A model generated the notes under the pieces. That model was not told where the DNA came from, searched no databases, and saw only the letters and a list, made by a program, of their open reading frames with translations. From NCBI RefSeq assembly GCF_020329505.1, contig NZ_JAGKJJ010000004.1, positions 62,001 to 126,000 of the forward strand: a DNA stretch of 64,000 nucleotides, in the 5' to 3' direction. Positions 35,155 to 44,508 of the stretch are shown in pieces. The position numbers and the translations under genes are program-made. Source of the stretch: Bradyrhizobium semiaridum (lineage in GTDB: Bacteria; Pseudomonadota; Alphaproteobacteria; Rhizobiales; Xanthobacteraceae). Numbering within the stretch: position 1 is the first letter of the stretch; each line of letters begins with the position of its first letter.

Positions 35155-36387
35155 TCAGAATCGGTCGATCCGATACGGCGAGGCGTCCACCATGGATGTC
35201 TCGCCGTTCATCGTTTCGGCGAGCAGCCGTGCGGTGGCGGGGCCGAGCGTGAAGCCCTGATGGCCGTGGCCAAAATTCACCCACAGCCCGCGATGCCGCG
35301 GCGCCGGCCCGAGCACCGGCAGCATGTCGGGCGTGCAGGGACGGGTGCCGAACCAGGGCTCGGGCTCGACGCGCCTGCCGATCTCGAGCAGACCTCGCGC
35401 GGCGGCCTCGGCGTGGTCGAGCTGGATCGGCGTCGCCGGCGCATCCGGACTGGTCAGCTCGGCGCCGGTGGTGATGCGGATCCCCTTGGCCATCGGCGCC
35501 ATCGCATAGCCCATCGCGGTGTCGACCAGCGGCAGGTCGAGCGAGCGGCCGCCGCTATAGTGCATGTGGTAGCCGCGCTTGCGCACCAACGGGACGCGGT
35601 AATCGAACCTTGCCAGCAATTGGGGTGACCACGGCCCAAGCGCGACGACGGCGTGCGCGGCATCGATCCGGCCGCTGGGCGAATCGACCGACCAGCCGGA
35701 CGTGGTCTGCTGCAGCGTCTGCGCATCACCGTTCAGGAGGACGCCGCCGAGACGCTCGAACAATCCGGCATAGGCCGAGACGAGGCCGCCGGGATCCGAC
35801 ACGGTCCAGGGCTCGAGCCAGTGGATGGCGCCCGGCAGATCGTCGCGCAGGATCGGCTCGGCCCTCGCGAGCTCGCTGCCGTCGAGGACGCGAAACTGCA
35901 CGCCATAGTCGCGGCGATTCTGCTCCGCGGTTGCGATGGCGGCCTCGAGCGCCGCGCGATCGCGATACAGGATGCGAAAGCCGGCGCGGCGGATCAGATT
36001 GTCAGCATGCGCCTCGCGGATCAGCGTGTCGTGCTCCGCCGTGGCATGGGCGATCAAGCGTGCCCAGGCGACCGTGGCCTCGCGGTGCCGTTCCGGCGTC
36101 GAGTGCCACCAATAGCGCAGCAGCGGACCGGCATGGTGCGGCAGCGCCGCCAGGCGGTAGCGCACGTCGTTGGTTCGGCCCATCGCGATCCGCGCCAACG
36201 TCGCAAGATCGCGCGGCATCGGATAGGGCCGTACCGCTTCGCTCTGGATGATGCCGGCGTTGCCGTAGCTGGTCTCCCGGCCGGGCTCCTTGCGGTCGAC
36301 CAGGGTCACCGACCAGCCGCGGCGCCGCAAATGCAGCGCGGTGCTGACGCCCACCATACCGCCGCCCAGAACGATCGCGCTTTGCAT
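35155..36387 (-). CDS. dadA: D-amino-acid dehydrogenase-type FAD-dependent oxidoreductase
   Basis: This 410-residue DAO-family flavoprotein has an N-terminal Rossmann motif IVLGGGMVGVSTALHLRRRG (residues 4-23), ETSYGNAGIIQSEAV for FAD, and LGPWSPQLLARF. The C-terminal GLWVNFGHGHQGFTLGPATA closes the FAD site. It probably oxidises D-amino acids and passes electrons to the quinone pool at the membrane surface. DadA is the best named type, though the alanine racemase partner (dadX) is not adjacent. It is downstream of rne on the same strand, but the rne terminator separates them. Confidence 0.82.
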   Translation of the reverse strand: MQSAIVLGGGMVGVSTALHLRRRGWSVTLVDRKEPGRETSYGNAGIIQSEAVRPYPMPRDLATLARIAMGRTNDVRYRLAALPHHAGPLLRYWWHSTPERHREATVAWARLIAHATAEHDTLIREAHADNLIRRAGFRILYRDRAALEAAIATAEQNRRDYGVQFRVLDGSELARAEPILRDDLPGAIHWLEPWTVSDPGGLVSAYAGLFERLGGVLLNGDAQTLQQTTSGWSVDSPSGRIDAAHAVVALGPWSPQLLARFDYRVPLVRKRGYHMHYSGGRSLDLPLVDTAMGYAMAPMAKGIRITTGAELTSPDAPATPIQLDHAEAAARGLLEIGRRVEPEPWFGTRPCTPDMLPVLGPAPRHRGLWVNFGHGHQGFTLGPATARLLAETMNGETSMVDASPYRIDRF

Positions 36388-36437
36388 TGACCTGCTTCTC
36401 CGTCAGGCCGGCATCTGCGGCACATTCGACAATTCAG

Positions 36438-36470
36438 CAAAAACGCCCGGCTTCGAACCGGGCGTTTCCT
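36438..36470 (-). terminator. Rho-independent terminator of rne
   Basis: AAACGCCCGG (36441-36450) pairs with CCGGGCGTTT (36458-36467) around a 7-nt loop; on the minus strand it continues into further T residues. It lies 17 bp after the rne stop codon. Confidence 0.85.
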
Positions 36471-36483
36471 TGTCTGATCGGTC

Positions 36484-39400
36484 CTAGTGGCCGCCGCCGA
36501 AGCGCCGCGACCACCAGCCCTTGCGCACCGGAGCCTCGGTGGCGGCAGCCGGTGCGGGCTCTGCCTCGGCCGGGGCAGGGACCGGCTCCTCAGCCGGGCT
36601 CTGGACCAGCACGGGTGCCGGTGTGTCCGGCTGCGGGGTCGACGCGAAGCTGACCTTTTCGCGTACCGTAGAGCGGCGCCGGGACGTGCGGTCGGGCTCG
36701 GCCGCGGCTTCCTCCGGCACGGCGGCGGCTTCGGGCGCCGCAGCTGGCTCGGGCGTGACGGCCGTCTCGACCGGCGGAGGCTCCTCGATCGGTGCCGGTG
36801 CAGCCGGCTCGACGTCGGACGACGCGCCCGGCTCCGGCTGCGCCAGCGACGGCGCCGGCTCGTAATGGCCGTCGAAATCGGCGACGGCCTCGGCGGCTTC
36901 CGGCTCGTCCGCCGGGCTCAGCTCATCGGCGATCGATCCGGCAAGGCCTTCATCGGCTCCGCCGCCGCCGCGCCGGCGGCGGCCGCCACGACGTCCGCGG
37001 CGGCGCGGGCGACGTTCGCCACTGCCGGCCTGATCGCCGCGCGCAAACTCCGGCTGCTCGTCGCCGCCATCCTCGTCGCCTTCGGCATCCTCGGCTGCAG
37101 CCGCTTCGGTGCCTTCAGGCAGCACATGCATGAGGTCGCCGTCCTCGCGCGGTTGAGCGGCCTCGCGGGCTTCACCACCGCCGCCGCGGCCGCGGCGCCG
37201 GCGGCGTCGCTTGCGGCGCTGACCATCGCCATCGCCACCCTCGGTGCCGGCGTCCTCGCCGGCCGCCTGTTCGTCGGCAAGGCCTTCGGTCTCGTCGGTT
37301 TCGACCTCGGCCTCGTATTCGAACAGCTCTTCCTCATCGTCGGCTTCCTCGGCCTGCGCCGGGGCTGCGGAGGCCTGCGCCGCGAGCAGTGCCTTTGCCG
37401 CCTCGAGCGTATGCACCTGCTCGCCGCGGTCGATGATGTAGGACTGCGTGCCGTGCACGGTGGCATCCGCGACGATCGACAGCGCGACCTTGAAGGAGTC
37501 CTCGAGGTCGCGCAGATGGCCGCGCTTGTGGTTGAGGACGTAGAGCGCGACGTCGGTGCGGGTGCGCACCACCAGATTGTGGGTCGCGCCCTTCATCAGG
37601 ATTTCCTCGATGCCGCGCAGCAGCTGCAGCGCCACCGACGAGACCGAGCGGACGTGACCCGAACCGCCGCATTGCGGACAGGGCTCGGTCGAGCTCTCCA
37701 GCACGCTGGCGCGGATGCGCTGGCGCGACATTTCCAGCAGGCCGAAATGCGAGATGCGGCCGACCTGGATCCGCGCGCGGTCCTGGCGCAGGCAGTCGGA
37801 CAGTTTGCGTTCGACCGCGCGGTTGTTGCGCTTCTCGTCCATGTCGATGAAGTCGATGACGATCAGGCCGGCGAGGTCGCGCAGCCGAAGCTGCCTTGCG
37901 ACTTCCTCCGCCGCTTCGAGATTGGTCTTGAGCGCGGTATCCTCGATGTGATGCTCGCGCGTGGCGCGGCCGGAGTTGACGTCGATCGAGACCAGCGCTT
38001 CGGTCTGGTTGATCACGATGTAGCCGCCGGAGCGCAGCTGCACGGTCGGCGTGAACATCGCGTCGAGCTGGCTCTCGACCCCCATCCGCGAGAACAGCGG
38101 CTGGCCGTCGCGATACTGCTTCACCGCGCGCACATTCGCCGGCATCAGCATCTTCATGAAGTCGCGGGCCTCGCGGTAGCCGGCTTCGCCGGCCACCTGG
38201 ATCTCGTCGATCTCCTTGTTGTAGAGGTCGCGCAGCGAGCGCTTGATCAGCGAACCTTCCTCATAGACGAGGGTCGGCGCCTGCGACTTCAGCGTCAGAT
38301 CGCGCACCGTCTCCCACATCCGGATCAGGTATTCGAAGTCGCGCTTGATCTCCGGCTTGCTGCGGGAGGCGCCGGCGGTGCGCAGGATGATGCCCATGCC
38401 CTCGGGCACGTCGAGATCCTGCACCACTTCCTTGAGGCGCGAGCGGTCCTGCGCCGAGGTGATCTTGCGACTGATGCCGCCGCCGCGCGCGGTGTTGGGC
38501 ATCAGCACCGCATAGCGGCCGGCGAGCGACAGATAGGTGGTCAGCGCGGCGCCCTTGTTGCCGCGCTCTTCCTTGACCACCTGCACCAGCATCACCTGGC
38601 GGCGCTTGATGACTTCCTGGATCTTGTACTGACGACGCGGACGGAACGCGCGCTCCGGAACCTCCTCGAGCACGTCGTCGCCGCCGACCGATTCGACTTC
38701 CTCTTCCTCGGTTTCGTCGTCATCCTCGTCATCGTCGGCTTCATCGCCCGCGGCGGCATCGGCCAATGGTGCATCTTCGGCCGGCGCCGGCTCGGACAGA
38801 GCATACTCGGCGACGGGCTGATCATCACCGGCCGCATGCACCTCGTCGGCATGATCATGGTCGTGACGTGCAGCGTCGTCGGCGTGCGCCGCGTTCTCCG
38901 CGATCTGCTCGGCATGCGCCCGCTCGGGCTCGTGATTGAGCTCGACACTTTCGACGGTTTCCGGCGCTGCCGAGGCAGCGGAGGCTTCGACCACGGCGAC
39001 GACGGGATCGCGCGGCGCGTCGCCGTCCGCTGTCGTGCTCATTTCGCGGGAGTCGTGCTCGTGGTCATGGGCGACGTGATCATCCGCATGATCGTCATGC
39101 GCATGATGTTCATGTGCCTGATCCTCGGAATGCACGTGGTCGTGGTCGTGAGCCTCGTGCTCATGACCTTCGTGGGTGACCATGTCGTGATCGTGGGGCT
39201 CGGCGCCGATCGGCTGCTCGAGTGTTTCGTGGGCTTCCGCCTGCGGATCGCTCGCGCCTTCGATCACCTCGCTCTGCACGCGATCGCCATGGCCGCGGCG
39301 ACGGGCATTGCGGTGGCGCGAGCGGCGGCGGTGACCACGGTTTTCCTGCTCCTCCTCGGCCTCGCGGTGGGCACGCTCTTCGGCCTCGATCAGCGCCTGA

Positions 39401-39657
39401 CGGTCGGCGACCGGGATCTGGTAATAGTCGGGATGGATTTCGCTGAAGGCGAGGAAGCCGTGCCGGTTGCCGCCATACTCGATGAAGGCGGCCTGCAACG
39501 ACGGCTCTACGCGCGTCACCTTGGCGAGGTAGATATTGCCGCGCAGTTGCTTGCGCTGGGCGGTCTCGAAATCAAACTCTTCGACGCGATTGCCACGGAC
39601 CACGACGACCCGGGTCTCTTCCGGGTGGGTGGCATCGATCAACATCTTGTTGGGCAT
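36484..39657 (-). CDS. rne: Ribonuclease E/G
   Basis: This 1057-residue endoribonuclease is the core of the RNA degradosome. The catalytic half contains the split S1 domain (residues 36-85 and from 340), the 5'-sensor and RNase H-like parts, then the DNase I-like domain with its Mg-binding Asp residues in LVSIDVNSGR and IVIDFIDMDEKRNNRAVE. The Zn-link is CPQCGGSG. An insertion of about 255 residues interrupts the S1 domain: basic first (RGHRRRSRHRNARRRG), then His/Asp/Glu-rich (residues 153-202), then acidic. The C-terminal scaffold has Arg/Gly-rich blocks (RRKRRRRRRGRGGGG) and a Pro/Ala/Glu-rich tail. The ATG at 39657 begins the conserved MPNKMLIDATHPEETRVVVV; the longer frame to 39825 is unlikely. 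Confidence 0.95.
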   Translation of the reverse strand: MPNKMLIDATHPEETRVVVVRGNRVEEFDFETAQRKQLRGNIYLAKVTRVEPSLQAAFIEYGGNRHGFLAFSEIHPDYYQIPVADRQALIEAEERAHREAEEEQENRGHRRRSRHRNARRRGHGDRVQSEVIEGASDPQAEAHETLEQPIGAEPHDHDMVTHEGHEHEAHDHDHVHSEDQAHEHHAHDDHADDHVAHDHEHDSREMSTTADGDAPRDPVVAVVEASAASAAPETVESVELNHEPERAHAEQIAENAAHADDAARHDHDHADEVHAAGDDQPVAEYALSEPAPAEDAPLADAAAGDEADDDEDDDETEEEEVESVGGDDVLEEVPERAFRPRRQYKIQEVIKRRQVMLVQVVKEERGNKGAALTTYLSLAGRYAVLMPNTARGGGISRKITSAQDRSRLKEVVQDLDVPEGMGIILRTAGASRSKPEIKRDFEYLIRMWETVRDLTLKSQAPTLVYEEGSLIKRSLRDLYNKEIDEIQVAGEAGYREARDFMKMLMPANVRAVKQYRDGQPLFSRMGVESQLDAMFTPTVQLRSGGYIVINQTEALVSIDVNSGRATREHHIEDTALKTNLEAAEEVARQLRLRDLAGLIVIDFIDMDEKRNNRAVERKLSDCLRQDRARIQVGRISHFGLLEMSRQRIRASVLESSTEPCPQCGGSGHVRSVSSVALQLLRGIEEILMKGATHNLVVRTRTDVALYVLNHKRGHLRDLEDSFKVALSIVADATVHGTQSYIIDRGEQVHTLEAAKALLAAQASAAPAQAEEADDEEELFEYEAEVETDETEGLADEQAAGEDAGTEGGDGDGQRRKRRRRRRGRGGGGEAREAAQPREDGDLMHVLPEGTEAAAAEDAEGDEDGGDEQPEFARGDQAGSGERRPRRRGRRGGRRRRGGGGADEGLAGSIADELSPADEPEAAEAVADFDGHYEPAPSLAQPEPGASSDVEPAAPAPIEEPPPVETAVTPEPAAAPEAAAVPEEAAAEPDRTSRRRSTVREKVSFASTPQPDTPAPVLVQSPAEEPVPAPAEAEPAPAAATEAPVRKGWWSRRFGGGH

Positions 39658-40360
39658 TTTGGAGCTCTTGACGGCGGCGGGCACGGTGCATGGCGCGCGC
39701 AAATTGCGCCGCCCGCTGACGCGACCGTCCACCTGATTCGGGGGTGAGGGGAAGGCCAAAACGCGTCCTGAGGCGCAGAGCCGGATCGGAACCCACCGTG
39801 ATGACGCGGCGGGCGAAGCTTTCACTTCGCGTCGGCGCGATCGTCTCGGCGATCCTGGTCGGCAATACAGTCTGGCGCATTAAGCGTCGGCCCGTCTAAA
39901 CATGGTGGCGGCGAGAAGACCGCCGTATCTTTTGCTGAAAGCCCGGCCTGGCGCCGAAGCGCCTGCCGGCCATCGCATATCGAGGCCCCAAGGGGGCCGG
40001 ATAATCGTTTATGCCGTGTCTCAAACCGTCCTCTGGCGAGAGTGTGCCTGGGACTGGACGCCGCTCGGGCTCGAATCCGCCGCTCCATGTCAGCCGCGCG
40101 CGGCGCTGGCTGGGGAGGGACCGGAAAAACACGGCGGTCACTTCGGGCTCCGAAGGTTCCACCGCTGCACCGGGAGGCTGAACGCGACACAACCGGGAGT
40201 ACTAGCCGTCAGCAATCCGTACATACGTGGATTAACCGCCGGGTGCAAGGGAAGCGTCGCGGGGCGGCAACACTCGATCCTTTTCGCATCCGCGTCATTA
40301 GGCTGCGATTAACCGTGTGGTTCTAATGCGGTAAGAGGCTGCTTGGGAGGCACCGAATCG
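39658..40360. other. 703-bp gene-free stretch between rne and the amidase gene
   Basis: Both flanking genes read outward, so this holds two promoters and probably a long 5' leader for rne, as is usual because RNase E autoregulates through its leader. I see no protein frame with a ribosome binding site and no strong terminator-like hairpin. Sequence such as GGATAATCGTTTATGCC (around 39998) is AT-richer than its surroundings, but I cannot assign a precise promoter. Confidence 0.55.
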
Positions 40361-41671
40361 GTGGTGAATCGGGCAAATCACCGCGTTTGGCTGGCAGGCG
40401 GGCTGTTGTGCGCCGCAGCATTGGTGCTGGCTGACCTGAGCGTCCCCAGTGCGGCGGAGGCGCCGCGGGCCGACTCATCCGCCCCGGCCGCGGCCGCTAG
40501 CGGCTTTCCCGTCGCATCCAGCGCACGGCTTGCCGGCGACGGCAAACAGACCCGTTTCATCCTCGACCTCGACCGGAAGATCGATTTTCGCGCCTTCGCG
40601 CTGGGCGATCCCTACCGCGTCGTGGTCGACACCCCGCAAGTCAACTTCCAGCTCGCGGCGGGCACCGGCGCGACGGGACGTGGGCTGGTGAAGGCGTTCC
40701 GCTATGGTCTCGTGATGCCCGGCGGCTCGCGCATTGTGTTCGACCTGACCGGACCGGTCAAGATCGCCAGTTCCTATGTGCTCGACGCCGCCAACGGCCA
40801 GCCGCCGCGGCTGGTGCTCGACTTCGAGGAGGTCGATCGCGCCAGCTTCGCGCAGTCGCTGGCGCCCGAGGAGCGGCCCGAGTTGAAGCCGGCGATTGCC
40901 GAATCCAGCACCGCGACGATCCCGCCGGTAACGTCGGCCGCGCTGCCGCCGATTGCCGTGGCAGATCCGCGCCCGCTGATCGTGATCGATCCCGGTCACG
41001 GCGGCATCGACAACGGCACCCAGTCGGGCGGCCAGACAGAGAAGACCCTGGTGCTGGAATTCGGGCTCGCGCTGCGCGACCGCATCGAGAAATCGGGCAA
41101 ATACCGCGTGGTCATGACCCGGACCGACGACACATTCATTCCGCTCAACGACCGGGTGAAAGTGGCGCGCACCCAGGCGGCGGCCCTGTTCGTCTCGATC
41201 CACGCCGACGCGCTGCCGCGGCGCGAGGGCGACGCCCAGGGCGCCACGATCTATACGCTGTCGGACAAGGCCTCGGACGCCGAGGCGGAACGGCTGGCCG
41301 ATGCGGAAAACAAGGCCGACGCGATCGGCGGCGTCAATCTGGGCGACGAGCCGACCGAGGTCGCCGACATCCTGATCGACCTCGCGCAGCGGGAGACCAA
41401 GACCTTCTCCAACCGCTTCGCCCGCATGCTGATGACCGAGATGAAGTCGACGGTCAGGATGCACAAGAACCCCCTGAAGTCGGCCGGGTTCCGGGTGCTC
41501 AAGGCGCCGGACGTGCCGTCCGTGCTGGTCGAACTCGGCTACGTCTCCAACAAAGGCGACCTCGAGCACCTCGTCTCGGAGAGCTGGCGCAACAAGACGG
41601 TCGGCTCGATGGTCCAGGCGATCGACGCGTTCTTTGCCAAGCGGCTGGCAACTGTCGGACCGGCCAAATGA
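40361..41671 (+). CDS. N-acetylmuramoyl-L-alanine amidase, AmiC type (AMIN + Amidase_3)
   Basis: This 436-residue periplasmic Zn amidase cleaves the bond between MurNAc and the stem peptide during daughter-cell separation. It has a signal peptide (VWLAGGLLCAAALVLADLSV), an AMIN domain that targets septal peptidoglycan (about 50-170), a linker, and Amidase_3 (about 205-430). The catalytic domain has VIDPGHGGIDNGTQSG, FVSIHADALP and VLVELGYVSNKGDLEHL. The GTG at 40361 is chosen because GGGAGG lies 10 nt upstream; the longest frame would need a TTG at 40343 that contains this ribosome binding site. It is followed by the PBP1A gene on the same strand. Confidence 0.92.
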   Translation: MVNRANHRVWLAGGLLCAAALVLADLSVPSAAEAPRADSSAPAAAASGFPVASSARLAGDGKQTRFILDLDRKIDFRAFALGDPYRVVVDTPQVNFQLAAGTGATGRGLVKAFRYGLVMPGGSRIVFDLTGPVKIASSYVLDAANGQPPRLVLDFEEVDRASFAQSLAPEERPELKPAIAESSTATIPPVTSAALPPIAVADPRPLIVIDPGHGGIDNGTQSGGQTEKTLVLEFGLALRDRIEKSGKYRVVMTRTDDTFIPLNDRVKVARTQAAALFVSIHADALPRREGDAQGATIYTLSDKASDAEAERLADAENKADAIGGVNLGDEPTEVADILIDLAQRETKTFSNRFARMLMTEMKSTVRMHKNPLKSAGFRVLKAPDVPSVLVELGYVSNKGDLEHLVSESWRNKTVGSMVQAIDAFFAKRLATVGPAK

Positions 41672-41915
41672 AATTGGCCGGCTGAAAAGCCGCTACCGTG
41701 GCCGGGAAGCCCTAGTTTGGCCACAGCCGCAACGGTATAGACAACAGACCGCAGCGCTCGCGGAGGCGAGCCGTATTAGTCCGGCGGCTCGTGTATATTG
41801 GGCATCGCGCAACGGCGCGCCCGCTGAGTCCCAAGCTTCGTCGCGTGAGAGGCATTCTTTGGACTGGCGCTTCTGAACACCGGGGCGCCGAAGGGGTAGG
41901 AACGGAACGTCGATT

Positions 41916-44402
41916 ATGCGCCTGCTCGTGCGGTTTTTGGGCTTCTTGTTCGCTGCAGGGACGGTCTTGTTCCTGGTCGGTGTGGCCGCCATCGCCGGTG
42001 GGATCTGGCATTTCTCCAAGGATCTGCCGGACTATTCGCAGCTTCAGGATTACGAACCGCCGGTGATGACCCGCGTCCACGCGGTCGACGGTTCGTTGCT
42101 CGGCGAATACGCCAAGGAGCGCCGGCTCTATCTGCCGATCCAGGCGGTGCCGAAGCTCGTGATCAACGCGTTCCTCGCAGCCGAGGACAAGAATTTCTAC
42201 GAGCACGGCGGCATCGACTATCAGGGCATGGCGCGCGCCGCGCTGCTGTATGCGCAGAACTATGGCTCCAACCGCCGGCCGCAGGGTGCATCGACGATCA
42301 CTCAGCAGGTCGCGAAGAACTTCCTGCTCACAAACGAGGTGTCGTTCACCCGCAAGATCAAGGAAGCATTGCTGGCGATGCGCATCGAGCGGGCCTATTC
42401 CAAGGACCGCATCCTCGAGCTCTATCTCAACGAAATCTATCTCGGACTCGGCGCCTACGGCATCGCCGCCGCGTCGCTGGTCTATTTCGACAAATCGGTC
42501 AACGAGCTGACGATCGCCGAGGCCTCCTATCTCGCGGCGCTGCCGAAGGCGCCGGCGGCGCTGCATCCGGTGCGCAACCACGACCGCGCGATCGAGCGCC
42601 GCAACTACGTGATCGATCGGCTCTTGGAAAACGGCTGGATCAAGCAGGCCGACGCCGACAAGGCGCGCAAGGAGCCGCTGTCGGTCACCAACCGTTCAAA
42701 CGGCGCGCACACCTTCGCGGGCGAATATTTCGCCGAGGAGGTCCGCCGCGACATCTTCGAGCGCTATGGCGAGAAGAAGCTGTATGAAGGCGGCCTGTCG
42801 GTGCGCACCACGCTCGATCCCAAGATCCAGGTGATGGCGCGCAAGACCATGGCGGCCGGTCTCGTCAACTATGACGAAGCGCAGGGCTGGCGTGGCGCGA
42901 TGCACAAGATCGACGCATCCGGCGACTGGGGCGTCAAGCTCGCCGACGTCAAGGCGCTGTCGGACATCTCGCCGTGGCGGCTGGCTGTCGTGCTCGAAAG
43001 CGGCGACCAGTCGGCGCGGATCGGCTTCCAGCCGGGCAGGGAGCTCGGCGGCGCCGTCAGCAAGGAGCGGCAGACCGGCATCGTCACGATCGAGGGCGTG
43101 CGCTGGGCCAAAAGCAAGGGCAAGACGCCGACCGCGGTGTCGCAAGTGCTGCAGCCGGGCGACGTGATCTATGCCGATCCGCTGGTGAACAAGGACGGTA
43201 CCGCGGTCGAGGGCCAGTACCGGCTGCGCCAACTGCCCGAAATCTCCGGCGCGATGATCGCTATGGATCCGTGGACCGGCCGCGTGCTCGCGATGGTCGG
43301 CGGCTTCTCGTTCGACCAGAGCCAGTTCAATCGCGCCACGCAGGCCTATCGGCAGCCGGGCTCCTCGTTCAAGCCGATCGTGTACGCCTCGGCGCTCGAC
43401 AACGGCTACACGCCGTCGAGCATCGTGGTGGATGGCCCGATCGAGATCGATCAGGGGCAGGGCGCCGGGGTCTGGCGGCCGGAAAATTTCTCGACCGGCA
43501 AGTATTACGGGCCGACCAGTTTGCGCAATGCGCTGACGCATTCGCTCAACACCGTGACGGTGCGCCTCGCCCAGGACGTCGGCATGCCCTTGATCGGTGA
43601 ATATGCCAAGCGCTTCGGCGTCTATGACGAATTGCCGAACTATTTGTCCTATGCGCTCGGTGCCGGCGAAACCACCGTGATGCGCATGGTCACGGCCTAC
43701 TCGATGTTCGCCAATGGCGGGCGCCGGGTGAAGCCGACGCTGATCGACCGCATCCAGGATCGCTACGGCCATACCATCTATAAGCACGACGCCCGCGAAT
43801 GCCGCGGCTGCGACGCCCCCGGTGGCTGGAAGAACCAGGCGGAGCCGCAACTGATCGACCGCCGCGAGCAGGTGCTCGACCCGATGACCGCCTACCAGAT
43901 CACCTCGATGATGGAGGGCGTGGTCCAGCGCGGCACCGCGACTGTGATGCGCGACGTCGGCAAGCCGCTCGCCGGCAAGACCGGCACCACCAACGATGCG
44001 AAGGACCTCTGGTTCGTCGGTTTCTCGCCTGACCTCGTGGTCGGTCTCTACCTCGGCTACGACAAGCCGCGCAGCCTCGGCCGCACCGCGCAAGCCGGCC
44101 GTACCGCGGCGCCGATCGCCCGGGATTTCCTGAAGCTGGCGCTGGCCGACAAGCCGCCGACCCCATTCAAGGTTCCGGCAGGCATCAAGCTGATCCGCGT
44201 TGACGCCAAGAGCGGCGTCCGCTCCGGGCCTGGCGGCGGCGGGAACACGATCCTGGAGGCTTTCAAGCCCGGAACCGCACCGCCGGAATACACGCCGAGC
44301 GTCCCGGTCGCCGACGCCGATGGCCGGGGAGGGGGGCCTCAGCCGTCGCAGGGACAGCAGCCCGACAGCGGCGCTTTCTTGCGGCCTTTCGGATTGTATT
44401 AG
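41916..44402 (+). CDS. mrcA: Penicillin-binding protein 1A (bifunctional transglycosylase/transpeptidase)
   Basis: This 828-residue class A PBP makes and cross-links peptidoglycan. It has an N-terminal membrane anchor (FLFAAGTVLFLVGVAAIAGG), a GT51 glycosyltransferase domain with AFLAAEDKNFYEHGGID and GASTITQQVAKNFLL, and an OB-like insert (about 310-430). The transpeptidase domain has the Ser in RQPGSSFKPIVYAS, the SxN stretch THSLNTVTVRLA and the KTG in PLAGKTGTTNDAKDLW. A Gly/Pro-rich tail follows. Length and order are standard for PBP1A. It follows the amidase gene by 244 bp and precedes prfB by 106 bp. Confidence 0.96.
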   Translation: MRLLVRFLGFLFAAGTVLFLVGVAAIAGGIWHFSKDLPDYSQLQDYEPPVMTRVHAVDGSLLGEYAKERRLYLPIQAVPKLVINAFLAAEDKNFYEHGGIDYQGMARAALLYAQNYGSNRRPQGASTITQQVAKNFLLTNEVSFTRKIKEALLAMRIERAYSKDRILELYLNEIYLGLGAYGIAAASLVYFDKSVNELTIAEASYLAALPKAPAALHPVRNHDRAIERRNYVIDRLLENGWIKQADADKARKEPLSVTNRSNGAHTFAGEYFAEEVRRDIFERYGEKKLYEGGLSVRTTLDPKIQVMARKTMAAGLVNYDEAQGWRGAMHKIDASGDWGVKLADVKALSDISPWRLAVVLESGDQSARIGFQPGRELGGAVSKERQTGIVTIEGVRWAKSKGKTPTAVSQVLQPGDVIYADPLVNKDGTAVEGQYRLRQLPEISGAMIAMDPWTGRVLAMVGGFSFDQSQFNRATQAYRQPGSSFKPIVYASALDNGYTPSSIVVDGPIEIDQGQGAGVWRPENFSTGKYYGPTSLRNALTHSLNTVTVRLAQDVGMPLIGEYAKRFGVYDELPNYLSYALGAGETTVMRMVTAYSMFANGGRRVKPTLIDRIQDRYGHTIYKHDARECRGCDAPGGWKNQAEPQLIDRREQVLDPMTAYQITSMMEGVVQRGTATVMRDVGKPLAGKTGTTNDAKDLWFVGFSPDLVVGLYLGYDKPRSLGRTAQAGRTAAPIARDFLKLALADKPPTPFKVPAGIKLIRVDAKSGVRSGPGGGGNTILEAFKPGTAPPEYTPSVPVADADGRGGGPQPSQGQQPDSGAFLRPFGLY

Positions 44403-44508
44403 CCGGCGACATGTCCACATCACCGGGACAGCGCGGCCAAGCCGATTGCGCTTTGCCGTGACGCTCGCTACATCCCTCGGAACCTGTTTTCCCAACACCT
44501 GAAAGATC

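Noticed and set aside
39052..39201. CATGATCATG-like repeats as a possible DNA element
   Set aside because: They are explained by alternating His and Asp codons within rne.
36487..39747. Plus-strand frame of 1086 residues opposite rne, with hydrophobic stretches
   Set aside because: It exactly mirrors RNase E, whose catalytic and Zn-link motifs are unmistakable. The hydrophobic look arises from antisense reading of acidic codons.
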